Part shown: piece by piece, positions 12,412-23,548 of the stretch | Layout of the letters: every line of letters begins with the position of its first letter | How positions within the stretch are numbered: position 1 is the stretch's first letter | NCBI GenBank assembly: GCA_027625915.1 | Contig: JANTQA010000015.1 | Location: forward strand, 6,601,001 to 6,665,000 | DNA length: 64,000 nt | Direction: 5' to 3' | Source: Anaeramoeba flamelloides | Lineage: Eukaryota; Metamonada; Anaeramoebidae | The notes under the pieces: model-generated | Database searches by the model: none | The model's input: the letters and a program-made list of their open reading frames with translations, nothing else | Told to the model about the DNA's origin: nothing | Made by a program: the position numbers and the translations under genes

Positions 12412-13461
12412 CCACAGTGTGGGTTGGTTTTTTGATTGGAAGGTTTTAGGTACTGATAAAAATTAAATTGTTTGTTTTCAATTTCAGAAAATTCTTTTTT
12501 CACCATAAGTACTTTGCCCTTAAAGCAAATAATTTCAATCAACATGATTATTGAAAAATTTTTAACAAAATTCCATTAATTACACTTTTAAAAGATGTTT
12601 TGATGTCTCTAATTGGAATAATTACATTAAGGATCTCATGAAGAAGATTTTGTAAACGATCTGCCCAAAGAAAATAAATTCTTTGACCCACCAATTTTTT
12701 TACAACCATGATGATGGTGCAAGAAATTATTTGCTTGAAGCATTTCTTTTCAAGTTACGATTTGTTATGTAAGAAATCTGAACAAGCAGAACAAATTAAC
12801 TCAAAGTGTGAAGGAAATTCACGGTAGTTACTAGAGCTCTTAAGAAAGGTTGTTTTGTAGTAGCTTTGATAAAACGACTTTATGGGCTGTATTATAGTTT
12901 TCACTTGGGCTGTTTAACGTCGTATTATTCTAGGATCGATGCAAATAAATTTTGTAAAAAAGTTTTGTGAATGAGAAGGAATTCTCACAATTATTAAATA
13001 ACAAAGCTGTTTGAAAAAGAAAAATTGCAATTTTCTGCTTTTTGATCTTTGGAAAAGAGAAAAAGAATAAGAATGGCCTCTGTTTTAGACAACAGGTTCA
13101 ATCAAAGAGAAATGCAAATTAAATGAATAAATCTGAAGAAAAACAATTTACTTTTGTCAATCAGATGCTTAATCTCTTTAACATATTTTTTATGCTTTTT
13201 GTGGTTGTGCTGTTTTGGTTTTGTTTTTTGAAAGAGGATCTGAGGTTGATCTTTACATTTCTTACAATAATACAAATTACATTTTAAGCAATGGTAGTTT
13301 GATCTTTTCTCAGGGCACTGGTGACTTGTACACATTACTTTTCCTTTCTTTGGTGTTGGAGAGATTTTTCCTTGTTTTTTTTTTGGCACAATAACCATTT
13401 TTTTCTTTGTTTTTGTTTTTGTTTTTGTTTTTGTTTTGTTTGGTAGTTTGATTTTGATCAT
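12405..13461 (-). CDS. Small B-box-type zinc-finger protein (four exons), family unknown
   Basis: Exons: 13461-13152, 12909-12759, 12680-12584 and 12518-12405. Introns are 242, 78 and 65 nt with GT-AG ends and consistent phases, giving 223 residues. The start ATG is followed by repeated Lys-Thr pairs. An atypical B-box follows at residues ~50-85: CTSH ... HCLKCNLYYCKKC ... HNHKKHKK. The later exons encode a helical segment (VKTIIQPIKSFYQSYYK), a CxxC-containing stretch (ELICSACSDFLHNK), IYFLWADRLQNLLHEILNVI and a final KVLMVKKEFSEIENK...HCGF tail. I do not recognise the C-terminal half. The acceptor of exon 2 could instead be six bases further on, which changes one or two residues. Function unknown; zinc binding and protein interaction are inferred from the B-box. 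Confidence 0.65.
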
Positions 13462-14325
13462 GAGAAATAAATTAGTTTCTTGTTTTGTTTTTAACAGCTA
13501 ACAAGAATTTTTGTAGAGAAAACAAAAGTAATAAAATATAAAAAATAAAATTTTGCTTTCATGTTTTTTTACAACTTAAGGAGGTATATTCTGAATTAAG
13601 TCTTCGTTTTAATTTCAACCAAATTCTTTTCTATTGGTTAAAGTGAATAGGATATTTAATCTACCTATTAAAATAAATTATTTGTTGTACAAAAAAAAAG
13701 CTATTTTTCTGGTTTTGATTTTTTTTTTTTTTCAATACGAAATAACCACAAAGCAATAATAAATAGTAAGATTTATTTAGAATTAAATTATCCTATTTCA
13801 ACCAGTCATTCTTATCAAATTTCTCATCACTAACTTGTCTGATAAAAATAATTGAATAAATCTCTACTTTTTGGTATTTTTATTGACTTTCTAAGTGAGG
13901 TATTACAAGTCGAATAAAAAATCAACAAAAAAAAAACTTAAAAATACCTTTATTTTCGATAAATAATTTATTTTAATCAATAGACAAACAAGTATATACC
14001 CCATAAGATGTTAGTAATCATAAAACATTTTTTTTTGTCTAAATTTAATAACAAATTTAAAGACCTTTTTTCCATCATGTAATTTCAAAAAATTTTGATA
14101 ATTACTTTTCTTTCATATAAATCAAATTTTCAAACCAAAATTTTGTAAACTCTTTGATTTTGATTTCTAATAAGCTAATTTATTCACCAATTATAAATTA
14201 GTTTTACCAGGTTATTTATAAAATTGAAAACTTTAAAATTACTAAAAATGTTGGCTTTTATTATTATGAATTTAAAATAAATTGATTTTCCAGGTTCGAT
14301 AAAGAATTTTATAAATCATAAAAGA

Positions 14326-14376
<51 letters not shown>

Positions 14377-15450
14377 ATAAAATGAATAATTTAACAACAG
14401 GCACTAATTAATTTTTAGAAATAGAATTAAAACCTATTTTTTTACCAAAGATTGAGTTGAAAATTTTGAAATCTAATTTATATTTAATGTTTTTTTCATT
14501 TACTTTTTTTTTTTTTTTTTTTCATATATCCAAGACTTTTATCTATAATAAAAAACAAATCACCTGGCTTTATACTGTTAATTTAAGTTGTTTTGAGGTT
14601 TTATTCCAGTATTTTTCTCAAAAAAACATTCTCAAATTTTTGGATCAGAATCATTTTTTCTAATTTTGCAAATTTTTAGTTTTGATTTTTCAATTTTGTT
14701 TTTCTTTTTCTTTTTCTTTTTCAAATTTTTTGTTTTTCTTTCGTTATTCTTTTTTTTTTTTTTTTCTTTTTTTTTCTTTTTCTTATTTACTTTTTCTTTA
14801 AAAAAGATCATTTGGAAAAAAAAATGATCTTCAAAAAGACAAATAATCACTAAGAAAATTAGACGATATAATTTCTTTTAAAATGAATTTAATTATCATT
14901 ATAAATCTTGCTTTTCAACTTTTTTTCAGTGAAAGTTCAGTAATAAAAATCCATAATGTTCATTTTAAAAATAGTGACTCACTTTTTTTAGTTTTTGATT
15001 TTATTTTTTTTAATTTTTAAAATATCAGATTTTTATATATTTAGAATGACTTCAAAGTGAATTACAAATCAGATTTGGTTATTAATTGTTCGTGAATACT
15101 AAAGGATTATATTTTTTTTTTCCAATTTATTATTTCAGGTGAGTTACAATTTTTGAAATGGTGTTTATGTATATATATATCATCGGCAATTCATTTTATT
15201 TTATTTTATTTAATAAATTTATTTAATTTTGATTGAATCGAGAAATCTTACAAAGTTGATAAAAATTGACTAGAATATTGAAAAAAAATGAATTTTAAAA
15301 ACAGATAAAGGTTTAAAATTATGAATATATTTTTTTATTAAAACATTATGAAACTTTATTTAATTATTAGGTGAAATAAAAATTTTAATAAAATTATAAT
15401 ATTATCAGAATAATTTTAAAAACATTCTTTTTGATTTCAATTTTTTTGAA
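13462..15450. other. Intergenic between B-box gene and psf2 3' end
   Basis: No exon seen. It contains a (CA)n microsatellite, and stretches near 13565-13620 and 13975-14105 that resemble parts of the 55.7-58.1 kb repeat (AAGGAGGTATATTC and the TTAGTAATCATAAAA block). ORFs at 14457-14850 are homopolymer artefacts. Confidence 0.5.
14327..14371. repeat. (CA)n microsatellite
   Basis: An uninterrupted CA dinucleotide run of about 22 units in intergenic DNA. Confidence 0.97.
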
Positions 15451-18400
15451 TTAGTTTTGTTCTGTTTCCATATCTTCTGTTGTGAATTTACGAAGAGTTC
15501 TTTTTGTTGTTTCTTGTTTCTTTTCAATTAGTGGCTCCTCTTCAATTGTATTTGTATTTGTACCAATTTTAGTATTAGTATTTGTTTCAGGTTGATTTGG
15601 GAAATTTGGTCGTTTGATTGGTTTTCCAGAATTGAAGATCAACCAGATATTTTTTAAAGCGGAAGTTGCATAAGGTTTCAACAGTTCTCTTTCCATAACA
15701 GTTAAATCGGAAATTGAAAGACAATATGTTGTGTTGGTAATATCCTTGATACCTTCTCTGATTTTAGAAGCTCTGACATTCCATATATCTTCAACCAATG
15801 TTCTTACCTTTTCAAAATCATTAATATCATTTGGTGCGCTTTATTATATGAATTAAATAATTGTTATGTTTATTAATACATTTTGAAAAAATATTAGAGA
15901 GAGATCAATTAAGAAAATTAAGATTATGAAAAACGAAAATGAAAATTAATGATTTGAATTGAATTTTTTTCTTGATTGTGTTTACATGAAATTAATTATA
16001 GAACAAAAAGTATAAAATTAAAAAGTTGTTTTTTTGAAAAAAAAAATAAAATTTATAATAACAGTTGGGTATGAATAATGAAAATAAAAGAAATCAAATT
16101 TATTATCTAAACTCCATTTCAAAAATTGTGACTCATCTTAAAATAATAAATTAGATAAATTTAAATCATCTTTTTTATATTTATTAATGTAAAAGATGGT
16201 AAATTTTTTTTTATTTATTTTATTCCTTTTTTTCACTGGGCAGGATTTGTCTTTATATATTGGGAAGAAGAGTTACAAAGGAAAAATGATCAAGTCGTTA
16301 CTTGCTAATACTAAGACACTGAAACACAAAAGTATGGGTAACTTGAATATAAAAAACGAAAAAGAAAAGACAAAAAATATACCAAGGTTTAAAGCAAACT
16401 GATCCAAAAAGAAAAAAGAAATTACAACAATTAAGCAACGATCCCCTCTCAAATGAACATTCATGATCAATTCTCAAAATAAATTCAATTAACCAAAAGC
16501 ATCGTGGATGTGATTTTGGGGTGTTCTTAATTCGATGATAGCATTGGTTGTTTTTTTTTTTTGATTTTTTACCAATTGCTTATTAGAAACTCCACCTTAA
16601 ATTCTTTTTTTTTTTTTTTCTTTTTTCCTTTTTTCTTTTCAATTTTTTGTTTTTGTTTTTTCATTTTTAAAAATAATTTGGGTATATCCTATCCATAAGT
16701 AAACGTTAAATTTACTATGTTTTTAAGCTTCTTTTTACTTTCAAATATTTAAGTGAAAAGACATCTAGAGTGTAATTTACACTTCTTTAATCAATAATAA
16801 TAAAATTGCTTATATTTTCTGTGTAAATGGATTCTCTAAAAATAACATTCAAATAAAAACATCTTTTTCACAATTTTCTATCTTAAAATAACTGTATTAA
16901 AACATTCTTTTTTGTGGTGTTTCTTTGACTTTCAGAGAAAAGAGCCAATTTGGTAATGGTAAAACGTAAAATACTAAATCAAAATTTGATAATGATAAAG
17001 ACTTTTATTTTGCAAAGAATTAAAAAAAGAAAAAATTGTATTTTCAAATTACATAACAATTCTTTCATCACAACGAGAGAAAAAAAAATTCGCAATAGCT
17101 TAACAAACCAATTAAAAATGAAAAATTTTTGATTTAATTTTAGCAATATCTTTTCTGATTATTGAACTTTATGATATATTTTAAAAAAAAATTATAATTA
17201 GTTCATTATAAGGTATTTCCAAAAAAGTGGGGAATTATTTTTTACGTTTCATAAAAAATCATTTTTGTTAATAGAACTATTCGTTAATTGACAATACCAA
17301 ATTAAGTTATATATTAATACAGATTGAATCAATGACTAAGGTATTTATTTCAAAATATTTCCATTGAAATATTTGCATAAAATGTAAAAAAAAATTGAAC
17401 TTTTTTTGGAGAAAACAATGTACGACCAATTTCAATAAAAAATGGGAAATATGGAAAGGTTACAAATGATTTTTTAAATAATAAAATGCAGTTATATGTT
17501 TTCAATTCTATTTGAAATTTTTTTGAGATTAAACAAGTTATGAAAACGATTTTTTCGATCAAAAATAAAATAATAAACACCAATTTTATTCACCCTTAAA
17601 AAATATTGGTTAAAATCGAGATCAGAAAATTTAATATCGTTTATTTATGTAACATAATACTAAGAAACAAATTGAATTATTATCAAGAATCGATAAATGG
17701 TAGTTAATGATTTTGGATCTTTAAATAGTTTTTTGAAGAGTGAGTTTAAAAGATATATTTTAAAATAAATTTGCCCCACTTTATTGGAAATAGCTTAAAT
17801 ATTTAAATTTTTTAGCAAAAAATTTCCTTTCAACACAAATTTAAGATTGAAATTTTTCAATTTTGAAATCTAAAAGGGTGTTGATTTATTTATCCTTTAA
17901 CTTGTGTCTTAAAAAAGAGATTATTTTTTTGATAATTTCTTTAATTTTTTACTTCTATAATTATATTTTTTTAAATGATTGGATCAACTTTTTGTTTATT
18001 TTACACATGGATTTGCGGGTGCCGTATGAAGCATAGAGATCTTTGATAATTTAAATCCAATAATATCTTGATTGAATTCGATGTAAATATGTGGTAAAGG
18101 TTAGCGCATTAAGGGTACGCCCGTTAAGATGAAAAAAAAAATTTTCCATCTTTATTTATAAGTAACTAGTTTTGATTAAATACCAATCCAAAAAGTGATG
18201 TTTGATAGATTTCTATAAATTAACAAAGAAAATCAAGGAAATTTTTTGAAAAAAAGGTAATTGTAGAAAGAGTTAATTTCAAGTTTGTTTCAATATAAAT
18301 GTAAATTTTGGATACAAGTATACCAGTTTCGAAGTGTCTCTCGTGATCATTTTGAGATCTCCAAGATTTTTTTTTTTCATTTTTTGAAATTTGTTAATTT

Positions 18401-20364
18401 TATAGAAACAATATATTAAAAAATCCTAATTTTGTCAAATATAGAGGATTATTTAATAACCTTAAATTACATTATATCTAATTACTGTTGGTTGAAAAAT
18501 AAATGGAACAAAATTTTCATTTATCTTTCCAAATAAAAAGGGTTTCAAAAGTAAAATTTCAATTTTTTTATTACCAAAAAGCCAAATTATAAAACTCATC
18601 AAGAAACTTTGATTGTTGGTTTCCCTTTTAGAATTATAGTCTTTTGGTGATATTTTTTGTTTTTTTATATAATATTTTGGAAAGTTGAATGAAAATTTTG
18701 ATCCTTTTATTTTAGAATTAATAGTATTCTGATTTTGTCCCGAAAGTAAACTATTTGTTTAAAATTGAAGAAATTTGGAAATATGAAACAAGAAAAGATT
18801 GATTTTGTTTAAAAATTGAATTTTTTTGAAAAACAGAGAATTCTTTTAAACTTTTTTTGTATATTATTTAATTTTAGTTTTTGAGATACTCTGCGAAACT
18901 GTTTTTCTTTGGGCAATTTTGAATTTTTTGTCATTAATGTTAATTGCCAAATAAATTAGATCAAAATTTTCATTCAGCTTTCCAAAATAATCAAATTTAC
19001 AAAAGAATTAAAAATAAACCATCAAAGTTTACAATTCTATAACACAGAAACGAATAATTTAAGCTATTTTTAAGAAATTAAAAATTTGAAAGGTTTATTA
19101 TTTTATAAAATCTTTTTTTGGAAAGTTCAACTGAATGAAAATTTTGTTCTAATTTATTTTGGAAAAAATAGTAAGACCCAATTAATTTTTTTGATAATTT
19201 GAATATAGAGATCCTGTGAAACTTTTTTTTTTTTTTTATTGATATTTAATTTTTTTGGGTTGGTATTCTGTTAACTTTTTTTTTTTGTTAATTGTCTTTC
19301 TTACCAATTGAGATCATTACTGGTATTTGAATAATAAATGGTAACAAAATTTTCACTTCATTTTCAAGATCCATTTTCAAATAGAGTTTTTAAATTACAC
19401 CTACTTCTTTTGAGGTGACTTGATTTGTAAAAGAAAAATATGGAAAATAAAGTCTAAAATTTTTCCCATTTATAATTCAAATGCTTGTATGAATTTTTTT
19501 TTGTTTTCTTCAAACAAAAGAAGTGAAACTTTACAAATTCAATTTTCCGTGGTAAGCCACTCCCTGGGTAGGGAGAAAAACCAAGGTAGTTACTAGACAC
19601 TAAACACTAGAAACTTTTTTTGGGGATAAAGTAAAATGGTTGTAATTAGGAGATTTTTTTTCGAAAGTTGACAGACAGAAAGGATCTTCGAAAAGCGCTA
19701 CAAATGAAAAAAAAAGTTCAATTCCAGAAATGATAACAACGAGATTACCAACAAATAAGGAAAAAAGTCAATTTCTTTTAACTGTGAAGGAAAAGTAAAC
19801 AATTGGTTATTATTGATTCTTTGAAATTTTTTGGTTAGTTTTCAAAGAAAAAAAGGTTTTGAATAAAAGAGAATCAAAAGAAAAGACAAGAAAATAATAA
19901 AAAAAGAATTCTTACTGTTCAAAAAGCTGTGCACTAATTTCACTAAAATAAGGATGCAATTTTGAGAGTTTTTTTCTTGATTTTTCTTCTTTGAGGATAT
20001 CCTGAAGAAATTCAACACTTAACCATACAGGAATAGTAATTTGGCATTTCTCCTGTCTTCTTAAGGTTAAGGCAAGCCACAAAGGCACTTCAATTGGAAT
20101 TGATGGTTGAAATGGTCCATATTCTCCCTTTTGAGGCAAAAAGTAAAACAAAAAAAGAAAAAGAAATAGGAAAATAAACATAAATTAACGATCGTTTGTT
20201 TGGTTAACTCAAAAAAGAAAAAAAGAAATGTGTAAATGGTTGAAAGTTACATTTAAAAAGACAAGTTTTTGGTTGAGTGTAAAATTTGGAATAATTTTAA
20301 TTGGTTCGTCACCAGAAAGAAATTCAGTTTCTTGTGGATTAAAATTGTTTTGAAGATTATACAT
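15451..20364 (-). CDS. PSF2: GINS complex subunit Psf2 (three exons, 4.1 kb intron)
   Basis: Exons: 20364-20251, 20127-19916 and 15838-15451, giving 714 nt and 237 residues. Exon 1 encodes EFLSGDEPIKIIPNFTLNQ. Exon 2 encodes GEYGPFQPSIPIEVPLWLAL and a helical stretch. Exon 3 gives HAPNDINDFEKVRTLVEDIW, NVRASKIREG and DLTVMERELLKPY. The order and motifs match eukaryotic Psf2/GINS2 throughout. The last ~45 residues are a Thr/Lys-rich tail absent from the shorter human protein. Psf2 is part of the CMG helicase (Cdc45-MCM-GINS) in the nucleus. Both splice junctions conserve phase (0 and 2), so the 4077-nt intron (15839-19915) is well supported. It contains a MITE copy, fold-back repeats and a small ORF on the opposite strand. 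The gene starts 439 bp from translin, which runs the other way. Confidence 0.93.
16196..16402 (+). CDS. Small nested ORF inside the psf2 intron, opposite strand
   Basis: ATG at 16196, then either direct reading (68 residues) or splicing of a 45-nt GTAAAT...GGGCAG intron (16199-16243). Splicing gives M-DLSLYIGKKSYKGKMIKSL and a Lys-rich tail ending at TGA. Both readings stay in frame because the intron length is divisible by three. A second, degenerate copy of this region lies inverted at about 60310-60600, so this may be part of a repeat rather than a working gene. The protein family is not recognised. Confidence 0.35.
   Translation: MVNFFLFILFLFFTGQDLSLYIGKKSYKGKMIKSLLANTKTLKHKSMGNLNIKNEKEKTKNIPRFKAN
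16390..16520 (+). repeat. 3' part of a duplicated block (partner at 60310-60440)
   Basis: The segment TGAACATTCATGATCAATT and its flanks recur as reverse complement near 60350-60375. The similarity continues through the nested ORF on one side and toward CAATTAACCAAAAGCAT on the other. Confidence 0.5.
16769..16783. repeat. 15-bp palindromic core repeat, copy 1
   Basis: AGTGTAATTTACACT, a perfect palindrome around a central T, preceded by CATCTAG and followed by a TC/AATAATAATAA context shared with 55563. A third, one-mismatch copy lies at 59821. The homology extends tens of bases to either side. Confidence 0.6.
17209..17797. mobile_element. MITE-like element, copy B (589 bp), in psf2 intron
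   Basis: Starts TAAGGTATTTCCAAAAAAGTG and ends CCCCACTTTATTGGAAATAGCTTA. The termini are inverted repeats flanked by TA. The internal landmarks AAGGTATTTATTTCAAAATAT and AATAATAAAC are shared with the copies at 51703 and 56036. It has no coding capacity and lies entirely inside intron 2 of psf2. Confidence 0.85.
18480..18740. repeat. Short fold-back repeat, family 2, copy 1
   Basis: The left arm reads AATAAATGGAACAAAATTTTCAT and the right arm GGAAAGTTGAATGAAAATTTTG near 18675, making an imperfect hairpin around a CCCTTTTAGAATT centre. Related copies are near 18935, 31430 and 41125. Confidence 0.6.
18935..19190. repeat. Short fold-back repeat, family 2, copy 2
   Basis: The left arm reads ATCAAAATTTTCATTCAGC and the right arm TTCAACTGAATGAAAATTTTG. 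It has the same organisation as the copy at 18480 and lies in the same psf2 intron. Confidence 0.6.
19318..19488. repeat. Fold-back repeat with CTGGTATTTG termini, copy 1
   Basis: Starts CTGGTATTTGAATAATAAATG and ends in the inverted form CATTTATAATTCAAATGC. It matches the element at 25126-25292, which has cleaner ends. It lies in the psf2 intron. Confidence 0.6.
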
Positions 20365-20803
20365 AGTTTGTGGTATTGAAAAAAAAAAAAAAAAATGAAA
20401 GGAAATATCTGTATCAATTAGTGAAAATTGAAAGAATTGAGGTTTGTCAAAGATTATCCTTCGATTTTGTCAATCAATAAAGAATCTTCTTTGATTATGT
20501 TGAATATAACAACGTATGAATTCAAGATCACCTATTAAAACAACACTAAAGAATATAAAACTGAATATGTTTGGTAAAAAAGGAATTTTTAAAATATAGA
20601 AGAACTAAAAAAAAGAACAAAACTTAAATTTTGAATTGTAAATTTAGATTTGAAACTTGGTATCAAAAAAAATTCTCCAAAATTCATTTTTTTTCATTTT
20701 ATTTCGACCTAGTTTATAGACCTTCTTCTTTCAACCAAATTTACTTTTTTTTATAACCAGCAATTGCTCACTCTCAAGATCTCTTTAAATAACTATCCAA
20801 CCA
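20365..20803. promoter_or_regulatory. Divergent intergenic region between psf2 and translin
   Basis: A 439-bp gap separates the two start codons. It must hold both 5' UTRs and promoters and could act as a bidirectional promoter. I see an A-run near 20379-20395 but no recognisable element. Confidence 0.5.
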
Positions 20804-21834
20804 ATGATCGAAATCTTTCAACAATTCAATCAAGAAATTGAAGAAGAAAAAGAATTTAAACAAACAATAAAAACATCAATTGTGAAAGGAAAAAAAATTG
20901 AACAACAAATTAGAATAATTTTAAATGACATACATTCCAAAAACTCAGACAGTAATGAATTTTACTTTTCTTGTTTTTTTTTTCTCCTTTGTTTATTAAT
21001 GTTGAAATTTTGTTTTATATCAAAAAAAAACAACAAAAATAACCAAATTTGCTGAACCACAACCACAACCACAACCAACAAGTTGAATCAATTTGTAAAA
21101 AGGTGAAGGAATTTTATTCGCCACTAAGCCTAGTCTTTGATTCGCTTTATTCAATCATCCCATCGAATAAATTTTTTAAATACTATGGGTTCTTTAAAAA
21201 ATTTTCATCAGAAATTATCTCTTACATCCTTTTAGTGCACTTTTTTGAGGCTGGTGATTTACTCACAAAGGAAGAGATCGAAAAATTACTTTTACAGCCA
21301 AACACACAAGAGTGTATAAATAAAGAATCGAACAACATTGAAGAAGAAAAAAATGAAAACGAAGAATTACAACAACAATTACAAATCAAAGAAAAGGTCC
21401 AAATAAGCCAAACAAAGAAAAAAATAAAAAGAAATTTTCAAGTGTATGATTACCTTATTGGAATCGTTTTGATGTCAACAGAATTGGTAATCATTTATTT
21501 TTTCAAAAAAAATTTTCAGTGTATCTGAACCTTCCCTTATTCATTTATTAATTTTCAATTTTAATTTTAATTATCTCATTAAAAAACTAAAAATATTATT
21601 ACAAAGTCTCGGTATTGTATTAATTGTGTACGTTCTCAAGAATTCGAATTACCCTTTAAAATTGGAGAATTTTTAAACAATATCAATTCTGGGTTAAAAT
21701 TGCTGAATTTCCCAAATAAAGAATTTAATAAACATTTGGGGTCCTTTAATTATTCTTTAAAAAGCGTTGAACAAGTGCTTTACGATCTTCAAAAAATTCG
21801 CCAATTCAAAGAAATTTTATTAACCAAAAAATAA
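20804..21834 (+). CDS. TSN: Translin (three exons)
   Basis: Exons: 20804-20951, 21083-21486 and 21607-21834. Introns are 131 and 120 nt with GT-AG ends, and phases 1 and 0 are conserved. The product has 259 residues. Landmarks follow human translin: IFQQFNQEIEEEKEFK at the N-terminus, FFKYYGFFKKFSSEIISYIL, HFFEAGDLLTKEEIEKLL, VYDYLIGIVLMSTEL, then after intron 2 SRYCINCV, FLNNINSGLKLLNF and SVEQVLYDLQ. It is about 30 residues longer than human translin because of a Glu/Gln/Lys-rich insert (residues ~130-165). Translin forms ring-shaped octamers that bind single-stranded RNA/DNA and, with TRAX, the C3PO nuclease. The first acceptor sits after a CAACCA repeat. No TRAX gene is visible in this window. 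Confidence 0.93.
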
Positions 21835-23548
21835 TCAGTCTTTTTTTTTTTTTTTGTTTTTCATTTTTTCTTTGATTTGTGATTATACACATTATCAAAA
21901 TTTAGACAATCTTTTATTTTACTCAAATTGTATATCCTAAATTACTATTATAGTTTCTTAATATTTGTTTTCAAATGTTAATTAACATTATATTTTTTAA
22001 AAAGATCTTTTCCTCAAGTAATAAAAATCAGTTTTTTTTTTTTATTTTGTTTTACTAATCTTACAAAAAATAAAAATGAAAAAAAAAAATGTTTTTTTTT
22101 GAATTATTTTATTTTTTTGACAAATTTTTATGTTCCCCTTGGAAGTGGCTCAAGAAAGGAAAAGTTTTTTTACTTTTTTTCAAATTTCAAAGAAATTCAA
22201 TATTTTAATTATTTCAATTAAATGACAATTAGGGAAAATACCATAACTGCGATTATTTACGGCGATTATAATATTGTTTTATTTTGTGTGTTTATTGATG
22301 TCTAATTTGACAAAATGTTGTCACAGGTGCTGAAGGTTTGTTTTGTATTTCATAATAAATTTAGGGTTATGTTGGCCTTTTTTAAATAATTTTTTTTTTT
22401 GATGGTGATAATTTTAAAATATTATAATGTAAAATTACTGATGAAATTTTTTGATAATTTTTCAAAGTTAAAAAAAATTCTCATTTTTGGAATTTAAAAT
22501 TCAGAATTCTGTAATAAATCAATCTATTAATTTAATAAATTTATAACTTAAACTTTAATTTGGTTAATTTTACAAAAATATTTTGTAAAAAATTTAAAAA
22601 CTAAATAGTAAATTTAATTTTTTGATTTTTTTCGTATAAAAAAGTGAATTTTATTCATTTTTTTTCTCTTGATTTTGATTATTTATTTAACAAATCATTT
22701 CAAATTAAGGTGAATTATTATTATTAAAGTTATTTCGACAAATTAATTTGAATTACTTTTTTTAGTCTTCCGAAATATTAGCAGAAAAAAAAATAATAAA
22801 AATGATAAAATAAATCTATTGAATTTTATTATATAAACTTGATTTCACTCAAAATGTTCCAGTCAAAAATGAACAATTCACTTTATTTTTAAAGAGTCAA
22901 CCAAAATAAGATTGTTTAGAAATAAAAGAAATAATAAACTTCGGATTAGAGTTGAGACTCATAAAAGAAATACCTGAACAAACCATAAATTTCAAAAAAA
23001 AAAAAATGTTAAAATAATTTTGGTACCCTTTCATGGAGCGTCTCGTGTAAAAGTTCCCAATTTCTTTTGAAATTTAAAATTGTGGACCATAAGATTTTTT
23101 TAATTGTAAATGTATGAATTTTAAAATGAAAATACAAAGCCTCACTTTTCTTAATGTTAATTTGGAGTTTCAAACAATTTTTTTTTTAAATTTCCTCTTA
23201 AAAATAAAAATAAAAAATAATCGTAAAGAAAAAAAGCAAAAATAAAAAAAAAAAAAAAAAAAAATTAGCAAAATTAAAAAAAATGATTTTGATCTAAAAA
23301 TTTAAAATTATTTTGAGAAGAATAATGAATTAAACACATATAATATGTTCTATTTCTTCAATAAAACTGGGCTTCTTTGACTGAAAAAGAGTTTATAAGT
23401 ATAAGGAATAAAAAATAAAAAATAAAAAATAAAAAAAAAAAAATAAAAAATAAAAAATAAAAAATAAAAAATAAAAAAGAAGGAATAACGAATAACGAAT
23501 AAAGAATAAGGGATGATTAATAATTATTAAATTTAATCATTATTAAAT
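21835..23548. other. Tail-to-tail intergenic region, no gene seen
   Basis: It lies between the 3' ends of translin and eRF1. It has poly-A/poly-T runs, including a long A-rich block near 23245-23280, and a simple (AAAAATA)n array. I found no exon-like frame. Confidence 0.6.
23404..23476. repeat. (AAAAATA)n simple repeat
   Basis: About ten units of AAAAATA with one A-rich interruption, 70 bp beyond the eRF1 stop codon in its 3' flank. Confidence 0.9.

Noticed and set aside
12910-13060. In-frame TAA in what looked like one long exon of the B-box gene, suggesting a pseudogene
   Set aside because: An acceptor (TTAAACAG) directly after the TAA joins in phase with exon 1, so the stop lies in the intron.
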